Shown in pieces: positions 45,280-53,237 of a DNA stretch of 53,237 nt. Position numbers and translations under genes: made by a program. Positions within the stretch are counted from its first letter, which is position 1. Each line of letters starts with the position of its first letter. Source of the stretch: Candidatus Altimarinota bacterium (GTDB lineage Bacteria > Patescibacteriota > Gracilibacteria > BD1-5 > JAGOOR01); the NCBI GenBank assembly GCA_023268615.1, contig JALQUC010000006.1, positions 1 through 53,237 on the forward strand, in the 5' to 3' direction. The notes under the pieces were generated by a model. That model searched no databases, was not told the origin of the DNA, and saw only the letters and a program-made list of their open reading frames with translations.

Positions 45280-46251
45280 TTAGCTCCCAAGAGCTATATC
45301 TGAGTCCTCTTTTTTCTCAACAAAACGAAGAATAGGTCTCTCTCGTCCACCCTTTCAGATTCTGAAGATATCAGCCTGATCACCCATCCCCTGAGAAACA
45401 AATATCCCGTAAGGCTCACCTGTTGTTGCTGGGTAATAACCAGAAATGTAGGGCGTATCATTCTGCATATCTATCCACTTCCTTGCTCCATTGGCGAGCT
45501 TCTTCCCAACGAGGGGGATATCCTGGAAACCCAGGAGTCCATGTGTGTGACCACAGAGAAAAAGTGTTGGTACATTGATACGGAGTCCTAGCTGAGTTTT
45601 CATGGCTTCAATTTGTCTCACACCATCAGGATTATGTACCATCACGATATTTACTCCTGAATGTTTATTTATATTTCAAATAAGCTCTTTGACTGCCTCG
45701 GGAGTATAGAGTTCTTTTTGGGTATTATAACATGGCATGCCGTGGATTTTTACACGACCGCCTGCGAGTTCTTCTGGCTGAAGGATTTGTCTAAAGCCAA
45801 AACTTTCCATATTTTCTCTGAGAGCTCGGAGTTTTTTTGGTCCTAATTTTTCATCCATTCTCCTATCATGATTACCCTCTACTCACCAGATGAGTCTTCA
45901 TTCTCACTGTTGACCAATTCCGTACAAGAAATCCCCTAAATTTCTCAAACTATCAAATCAGGTGGGTTCGTGATTTTGTGATCCGAGCGTCATTCTGTCT
46001 CATGGATTGAGCACAATACACGGTGTGCTCCCTATGATTTTATTGGCTCTCGTTTGTGATTCCCTGAGGACTTGATTGAGATTACGATGTACTCCACCGA
46101 TGTGAAGATCGGCAAGAATATCTGCTGTCAGATTTGCTACCCCATCAGCATAAATCTTTATTTCATGCGTACGAATACCTTCTTGAGTGAGATGACAACC
46201 CGAGAGTGCTTTTCATACAGCGGGAAATGCAACATTGCGAACAAAAGCCAT
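45280..46251 (-). CDS. Calcineurin-like metallophosphoesterase
   Basis: ILADLHIGGVHRN, GNHDRRMDEKLG, FLCGHTHGLLGF; many UGA. Confidence 0.8.
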
Positions 46252-46351
46252 ATACTATTATTTTAGTATTTTAATTTATTTGTCAAATTATTACATAGGT
46301 TATAGAGACAAATTTTGACAAAATCTGATAATCAATATGCTCATATATAAT

Positions 46352-47347
46352 ATGGAATGAAACTGAAAAGGAATTAGTTCAATATCCGAACATGAAATAG
46401 TCAGATCAACCGTTGATTATCTCTCTTCCATGTGGGAAGAAGGTCTCCAACCATTGATACAACTCCCATTACCAGGAGAAGTGACTCATGTAGAACCTTA
46501 CGATTTTGAATTTTCTATTGAATCATGTCTCGGGGAGGGCATTGATACACTCAGTGTGAGAGGTGCTGTAATGGATATACTTGCTGGTATTGAATTACCT
46601 GAGTCGAGAATTATAGATCTATCAAAACGCGTCGTCCAAGAAGTAAACAGACGAGTCATGCGAAATCCTAGCGAACCCAGCACAGCAGAACTCAAGGAGA
46701 GATTGCTTCATGAATATCTAGAAAATGAAGATACTATCAATTATATTTGTGAAGATAGTGTCCCTCTCAAGGTAGAAACCTACCTCCAACCTAACAATGA
46801 GAAAAATCGTCGTTTCATTCACAAAGAGATTGATTATAAAATCCAAGAAGCTGACGCTCTCCTGAGACGCAATAATCTCATAGCATCACTATGGTCGCTT
46901 AACATAGATGACCTGTACGATAATTCTTGATTCGAGGTCGATGAAGATGAATGGCTCGAAAGAATAGACGACGCGGATGGTGAAATAAAATTCTTTGGTC
47001 CCGATGAACCATGGAAAGAAGAACATGAATCACAGGATCAAGAAGAGGAACGCGATCTCCCCCTAAGCACCAATGAACAATTCTTCCTCAATGTCGTCCC
47101 AGGCTATCTAAAGAAAAATCACAGACTCCTCCCTCGTGCACATATTGGGTTGATTTTTGATATCGAAACACACTGACATATACTCAAAAAATTATTCATC
47201 AGAAAGAGTCTCATATATATATACGCTCAAAATCATCCCAAGAGAAACAAGTGAAGTAAAAAGAGCAGAAATAAATATGAAGAACACCTGGAACAGCTCC
47301 AGTATGAAATAGAGTCGATCCGATACCAGCTCGAGAATAGCGACTAA
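46352..47347 (+). CDS. Hypothetical protein
   Basis: MEGNGKGISSISEHEIVRSTVDYLSSMWEEGLQPLIQLPLPG...; UGA codons near the start; TAA stop. Confidence 0.6.
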
Positions 47348-49047
47348 TTGGAAGACTCCTCTATAGCCATCCTATCCTCCACCGAGAGAAATAACCGTGC
47401 TATGCGCAGCTCATCAAATGTGTATTCTTCTTCGTAGGCCTGAAAGAGATATTGGCGGACGGTCGCGAGCTTGAGTGTGCCAGCATCGACGAAGGCATCA
47501 TGGATATTCTTCATTCTCCCATCATCTTCGGGTGTATAGGGAGTGAGGTCGATCACTTTCTCTTCGTCAAGGAGTTTCTCGAGATGGGTAAATATGGTTC
47601 AGACCTTGAGGCTGCGAATCTCAGCAATTTCGTCGAGTGGGATTCATTGCATCAGGTACGGAAGTGTCTCGTGGTGTGGTGGAATCTTTTTTCATGAAGT
47701 ATCGAGCGTTGCCTGTTTTGGAATTTTCTTGGCTTCGAGTGTTCCACCAAATCGGAGAATTGTCGCTTCTTGGGCTTCCTGAATTTGTCTGGGGCTCATC
47801 ATCTCTAAATCCTCGACAACTGTGAGCGATGAGCGAGCGAGCGTCTGGTCATATTCTCGGACTCGTGGATCGACCTCGAGGGACATAGAATTGAATCCAC
47901 GAAGTATCAGACCATCCAGCGAACGCACTCGTGAGAGAGCGACATACCCCTGACCTGGAACAAATGCATCCAGGAGATTTATCACAGCGCTATCCATCGT
48001 CATGCCCTGAGATTTATGCACGGTGATGGCCCATGCGAGACGAAGTGGTATCTGTTCTATTGCTCATTTGGTCTTGCCATTTTCCTCTATCGACCAGGAT
48101 GTAGTCTCACACACTACGGCCGTCCCATCGAGGAGCTCTACGACGGGCATCCCCTCATGAAATCCCGTCACATGACCAATAGAACCATTCATATATCCTT
48201 CTTCGGGATTATTTTTCACGAACATCACACGAGCCCCCCTTTTCACGACGAGCGTCTCTGGAGCGAGGCATCACTTCTTGAGGGCTTCGACAAATTTCTC
48301 GGCACCACTCCCCCGCATCTGATAGGTATGAGACTCGGCGCTGAGTGCTGCCAGTCTGTCCATGTTGTATGCATCAACTGCGATATTGCGGGTGAAGAGC
48401 TCCGTATGGTCTTCTGTCATCACGGGAATATCCCTCGAACGAAGGAGATTTTTGGAAAGTTCTGAGACCTCTCCACGACGGATATCATTCAAAATCGTGA
48501 GCAATGGATCACCCTCTGCATCCTGTCGGAACTGGGTTGTGAGGACACACGGCACGAGACGAAGTGACCGCCACACGCTATGCTCAAATGCATACTCTAC
48601 CATACCACGAGACACTGGAGGAAGTTGGAAAAAATCTCCCACGAGCACAATCTGTATCCCACCAAATGGCTCAAGAGAGACCATCGTCGAGCGGAGGAGT
48701 CTATCGAGCGTCGCGAGAAATTGACCACCGAGCATCGAAATCTCATCGATAATGAGGACTGATGTTTTCACAAATCGCTTCACGAGGTACTCACGAGACA
48801 CGAGGTCATCTATCTCATCATCCGAGAGTGTATCACGAATCCCCATCCCACTCCACGAATGTATCGTCATCCCTCCGATATGCGTCGCCGCAATCCCCGT
48901 CGAAGCTGTCACAGCCACAGCAATACTATGTTCCTGACAATAGGTGATAAAACGGTTAATGAGAAAGGTCTTCCCACTCCCCGCCGCACCCGTCAGGAGG
49001 ACATTCTTCCCCATCGTGAGGATCTGAAATGCTTGGTCTTGATTCAT
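47344..49047 (-). CDS. PIF1-like DNA helicase
   Basis: [88 protein letters not shown]. Confidence 0.9.
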
Positions 49048-49549
49048 TGCCGCCAGTGTATTCGAAAGGGGGGATATGGCAAAAAGAGGTTTCTATTTTT
49101 ATTTACTTTTCAAAGAAAATATTTTTAGATACACTCGTAAAAAGTTGAAAAGCTTTTACTGATGCTGTAAACAAGGTATTTCAGAGAAGAGGAATATAGA
49201 ATACAATTCTTTTGACAAAATACTCAATATAAATCAGATAAACTCGATTTGACTAGATATAGTGTCTGAATATAAATTCATAACACAACATAGCTGATTC
49301 TACAAGAAAAAAATGTGATTGTGATACTAACTATTTTGACCAATGCTTCTTCTTTTTGGAACATAAAAAAACTCACCTAACAGATGCAACTCTATGAGAG
49401 TTTTACTGAGCAGGCGAGTTACTTTAGACAAGTCACACGATTCTATCAGATTTTAGGAGATTGCAAGACCTTTGAAACAATTACTCGATTTACGAGACTG
49501 AGTGAAGATATCTTCTGTTAAACTCAGAAAATTCATTAACAAATTATTT

Positions 49550-49759
49550 ATGGCTAAAGACGCTGAAGGTATGAGAGGAATTCGCTCACGGAATCTTCCT
49601 GGACAGTTAAGAGACAAAAGAGATGATACCCATATGTCCACTATCGAAAACATATATGGTAGGGATTTCAATGTTCGTTGAAATATGCATCTTGGAACTT
49701 ATCTGGAAAGAAAATGAATAAAATCTCTCAATGATCTCATCAACTGAAAGAAAAAGTAG
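49550..49759 (+). CDS. Small hypothetical protein
   Basis: MAKDAEGMRGIRSRNLPGQLRDKRDDTHMSTIENIYGRDFNVRGNMHLGTYLERKGIKSLNDLINGKKK; followed by a terminator. Confidence 0.6.
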
Positions 49760-49764
49760 AAATT

Positions 49765-49790
49765 AGGCGGCCTTCGGGCCGCTTTTTATT
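49765..49790 (+). terminator. Rho-independent terminator
   Basis: gcggcc ttcg ggccgc ttttt. Confidence 0.85.
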
Positions 49791-49826
49791 TTTGACTAAA
49801 ATACTCCAACTTATAAACTTAATCTT

Positions 49827-50291
49827 ATGAAAAAAATTATTCTTCCTTTTCTGCTTATCGTTTTGCTTTCAGCTTGCTCTGAAAAAACACCTTCTACAGA
49901 ACAGACAATTCCAATTGTTAAACCAATTGAAAATAAGATTACTAAAAGTTGAGAATATGCCCTCGATTGTAAGAGTAAATATTATACTACTTCCATGATT
50001 GGTGGTGATGGATTAGTAAAAGATAGTTATATTGAAATATCAGAATGACACGAACAGAACATCATGTATGTGACAAATGAAACTGCTAAATTTTTTGGAG
50101 CTACATATCAAGTTATACAAGATGATGGCTCTTCCTTGATTATTATTAGACACTATGAACCAAGCTGACTAACTGAGACAGTTTCAATCGATAAAAACTC
50201 CTGAATTGGTTTCGATGTAAAAACTCTTACTTCTGGGCTTTCTGGAAGACCAAACTCAGATACCTTTATTTTGACTTGTACTCAAGTTTAA
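49827..50291 (+). CDS. Lipoprotein of unknown function
   Basis: MKKIILPFLLIVLLSACSEKTPS lipobox; UGA read through to TAA. Confidence 0.65.
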
Positions 50292-51536
50292 TTACTCCTC
50301 CCCCTCCTTCTTCTCCATCTTCGCACTAATCTTCTTCGCAGAGGTGAGCATATCAGGAGATACGGCGGGCTGTGGTGAGGTTAGTCGGTCTATCTCTTCT
50401 TGCTGGACCTGGGCATCTATCATGAGGGATTTTATCTCTGTCGGTGAGAATTGTTGGAGACGCATGGTGGATTTCTTCATCACGATTTCATCTTTGATTT
50501 CCTTTTTGAGGTTGCGAGATTTCGCGAGGACGGAGACGCCGCTCTGTGATGCGATGAGGTCGAGAGCATTTCGCATATTGATATGATGGTCGAATTCTGC
50601 TATGAGATTGACGATATTGTCTCTGTCTTGTGGATCGAGCTGTTCGGCGAGTTCGTAGGCGCTGATTTTCTTCAGTGCTGAAAATATAGCAGGAACTGCC
50701 TCTATCGGGATGATGAAGAATTCGTAGCTTTGTTCGAAGAATCGAGTCTTTGTGAGTGATGCGAAGGCTTCTGTTGGGACTATGAAAAAGACCATTGGAT
50801 AGATCTTTGGATCGTTGTTGATCTTTTCGACGGTGGATTTCACATTATTGGTCACATAGTTCTGGAGATTGTCAGAGCGAGAGACCTTTGCATCGAATAT
50901 GACATATTTCCCGAGGAATTCTATCATAAAGTCGGGCTTGAATTTGCCACCAAATCCTTCAGGAAGATTCTTGTTATCATACATCGGAAATGCATACTGC
51001 GGGAGCTTGCAGAGATCTGTGAGCTGAGTCTTCACGACATCCTCGTGTTCTGCCCACATACGATCACGATTTTCTCGGATTTGTAGTTCCTTTTCTTCGT
51101 CCTCCTTTCGTATTCTCTTTCGCTCGTCTTCGAGAGCATTTCTCGCTTCTTCGAGCTGTGCTATCTTGCGATTGAAGTCATCAGTTTTTCTCTTCTCATC
51201 TGCCTGGAAGTGGCTGAGCTCAGACGCGATGCGGTCTTTTTCTTTTGCGAGCGATTCGTGTTTTTCCTTGAGAGTGGTTATCTCGACGAAGAGTTGCTTG
51301 CCTTTTCCTGAGAGCTGGTCTCTCTCTGATTTTTCTGTTTGGAGGTCTTGGGTGAGCTGACCGATTTCTTTATGTTTCTGAGCGAGTTCAGCCTTGAGCT
51401 GAGCATTTTCTTGGATGAGTCGCTCTGTATTGCCTCATGAAGTATCTTCACTCGGGGATTTTCATCGTGTATACATGGCAAATCCGATAGAGACAAAGGC
51501 AATCAGTGCGAATATGAGCGGGAGAAGGAGATCCAT
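50292..51536 (-). CDS. rmuC: RmuC-family protein
   Basis: N-terminal TM and coiled coil; GGKFKPDFMIEFLGKYVIFDAKVSRSDNLQNYV, YPMVFFIVPTEAFA. Confidence 0.82.
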
Positions 51537-51720
51537 ATGAGTTTACTAGGTTATTAAGTTTTCTAGGCTTACTAAGTTTGGAGGTATTATAGAGAAATAT
51601 GACAGTTTTCTAGGGAGAGTTGAGATTTCCAAAAAAAGGATACAATCCGTCTTGTTCAGAAATAAAGAAACAAATCCGTCTCTTTTATCTCTTCTCTTTT
51701 ATTTTTTATCTAAGTGAATT

Positions 51721-52032
51721 ATGGACTACTCAAAAGCTAAAGAAATGATGCGTCTCCAACAAGAGATGGCAAAAATCAAAAAAGACCTCGCAAATACACA
51801 TATCGAAGCAGAAGTCGATGGTCTCGTCATCACGATAGACGGTGAGATGAAGGTCGTCTCAGTCGTCTTTGAAGACAAGGCTATCATCGGCGATGAAGCA
51901 AAACTCCAGAATGCTATCATGGAAGCAACGAATAAAGGTATGAAAAAAGCTCAAGAAGTCGCCTCTACCAAGATGCAATCTGTCGCAAAAGACATGGGTA
52001 TTGATCTGGGGGGGATGATGGGCGGGATGTAA
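51721..52032 (+). CDS. ybaB: YbaB/EbfC nucleoid-associated protein
   Basis: MDYSKAKEMMRLQQEMAKIKKDLANTHIEAEVDGLVITIDGEMKVVSV... Confidence 0.9.
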   Translation: MDYSKAKEMMRLQQEMAKIKKDLANTHIEAEVDGLVITIDGEMKVVSVVFEDKAIIGDEAKLQNAIMEATNKGMKKAQEVASTKMQSVAKDMGIDLGGMMGGM

Positions 52033-52040
52033 TGGTGCAA

Positions 52041-52083
52041 GTTTAACAGGTTTAATTCGTTTAATGGGTTTAATAGGTTATTT
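52041..52083. repeat. 9-bp-period GTTTAATTC repeat, left flank of S23 gene
   Basis: gtttaacag gtttaattc gtttaatgg gtttaatag gtta. Confidence 0.9.
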
Positions 52084-52085
52084 GC

Positions 52086-52445
52086 ATGACTACAATTCAA
52101 AAGTTTGAAGACCTCGAATGCTGGAAAGAAGCAAGAAAAGAAACTAATCTTATCTACACTTATCTAAAAGAATGTCGAGATTTCAGTTTTCGTGATCAAA
52201 TCCAAAGAGCTTCAGTGTCAGTCATGAACAATATTGCTGAGTGATTTGCTCGTACAACTGCAAAAGATAGAATTCAGTTTTTCATGATAGCCACATCGTC
52301 ACTCTCAGAAGTTCGCTCAATGGTATATTTATGACAAGATATCTGATATTTTTCAAAAGAACAAACTGATAAGCTCTTTGAACAAAATCTCCACACATCT
52401 CAAGTAACATATGGATTTTTGAGGTATCTTAATACACTCAAGTAA
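52086..52445 (+). CDS. Four-helix-bundle protein (S23 / 23S rRNA intervening-sequence protein family)
   Basis: MTTIQKFEDLECWKEARKETNLIYTYLKECRDFSFRDQIQRASVSVMNNIAEGFART; NIAEGF glycine is UGA. Confidence 0.85.
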
Positions 52446-52454
52446 ATTTTCCCC

Positions 52455-52482
52455 GAACGAATTAAACGCATTAAACCTATAA
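52455..52482. repeat. 9-bp-period repeat, right flank of S23 gene, inverted relative to left
   Basis: gaacgaattaaacgcattaaacctata; reverse complement tataggtttaatgcgtttaattcgttc. Confidence 0.9.
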
Positions 52483-52488
52483 AAACAT

Positions 52489-53237
52489 ATGAAACCCTGT
52501 CTCCTCATAATGGCTGCTGGACTCTGAAGTAGATACGGTGGTCTCAAACAAATCGATCCTGTCGGACCACATGGTGAGATACTCCTCGAATTCGCACTCC
52601 GTGACGCTCTCAGTTTTGGTGTAGAGGAGGTCGTCGTCATCGTGAGTGAGGCTATTCGTGCTGATTTTGAATCCATGATAGTACCAAAATATCCTGAACT
52701 GAAGATAACTCTTGTCACACAGACGCTCACTTCCCTACCAGAAGGGATCTCACAGAATCCACAGCGAAATAAACCGTGGTGAACAGCTCATGCAGTCTGG
52801 TGCGCACGCGATGTTATCCGAGGACCATTTATCGTCATGAATGCCGACGACTTCTACGGTCGAGATGCACTCAAACAGGCATTTGATTTCCTTACGAGCG
52901 AAGTTGATAGTTTAAAGTTTAAAGTTTTAAGCGATGAATCAAATACCCCTGAACTCAAAACTCAAAACTTAAAACTTAAAACTTTGAGCCACTGTATAAT
53001 CACCTATCCTATTACGAGTACTCTCTCAGAATACGGAACGGTCTCTCGCGGAATCTGTGAAGTACAGGACGGTAAACTCATAAAAATAGTAGAACACACA
53101 AAAGTGGAGTGGAAAAATAACGAATTAAACTGATTAAACGAATGAAACAAATTAAACCCAAGCCGTAGGCTTGTGCATACAGCTGAAGATGGTCACGAAG
53201 TACTCATTCCTGAAGATGCTCCTGCAAATATGAATCT
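52489..53237 (+). CDS. Nucleotidyltransferase (sugar-1-phosphate type), 3'-truncated by window
   Basis: MKPCLLIMAAGLGSRYGGLKQIDPVGPHGEILLEF (G=UGA), FIVMNADDFYGRDALKQAF. Confidence 0.85.
52908..52988. repeat. Inverted 7-bp-type repeat inside nucleotidyltransferase gene
   Basis: agtttaaagtttaaagttttaagc / gaactcaaaactcaaaacttaaaacttaaaactttgag. Confidence 0.85.
53118..53158. repeat. 9-bp-period repeat inside nucleotidyltransferase gene
   Basis: ataacgaattaaactgattaaacgaatgaaacaaattaaacc, in frame as NNELNGLNEGNKLN. Confidence 0.85.

Noticed and set aside
52041-52482. S23 locus as part of a 23S rRNA gene
   Set aside because: Flanking sequence is protein coding (ybaB and a nucleotidyltransferase), with no rRNA-like sequence around it.
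1-53237. UGA as tryptophan (code 4) or selenocysteine
   Set aside because: UGA aligns to conserved Gly columns (GMHCASC, SGGxxGAxxGP, Walker A G), Trp is encoded by TGG throughout, and UGA is far too frequent for Sec.

Overview
The window reads coherently only if UGA is a sense codon for glycine (genetic code 25, as in Absconditabacteria/SR1 and Gracilibacteria/BD1-5). The supplied ORF track breaks most genes at TGA. With UGA=Gly I can stitch about 55 mostly complete CDS, and every complete one ends in TAA or TAG. UGA falls on invariant glycines in HMA, Walker A, GHKL, 6PGDH, RecG and S23 motifs. Main blocks: (1) a copper/redox island at 4.3-11.0 kb: CsoR, cupredoxin, HMA-TauE/SafE, YVTN beta-propeller, CopA, SHOCT protein, a tiny Cys-rich metallothionein-like peptide and a CsoR-like operator. 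Its YVTN gene and CopA core contain no UGA at all, which suggests recent import from a standard-code donor. (2) Anaerobic ribonucleotide reductase genes nrdG/nrdD with two NrdR-box-like sites 32 bp apart, plus nrdR itself. (3) Housekeeping genes gatA, pheT, rplY, a priA C-terminal half, metG, recG, gnd, miaA, msrAB, ccdA/dipZ, arsR, trmB, nhaD, pif1-like, rmuC, ybaB and two tRNAs. (4) A GHKL ATPase with a PD-(D/E)XK-like C-terminus, split by a -1 frame change. The most unusual signal is a set of very short dispersed repeats: 7-bp-period, 9-bp-period and perfectly palindromic families. They sit in frame inside variable loops or termini of at least nine unrelated proteins, usually in the same reading phase. 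In the 7-bp ATTATTC family the translated phase itself contains UGA, so it is passable only under the recoded genetic code. A four-helix-bundle S23/IVP gene at 52.1-52.4 kb is bracketed by inverted copies of the 9-bp family, like a 23S rRNA intervening sequence that is not in rRNA. All calls are from reading the sequence; no database search was run.
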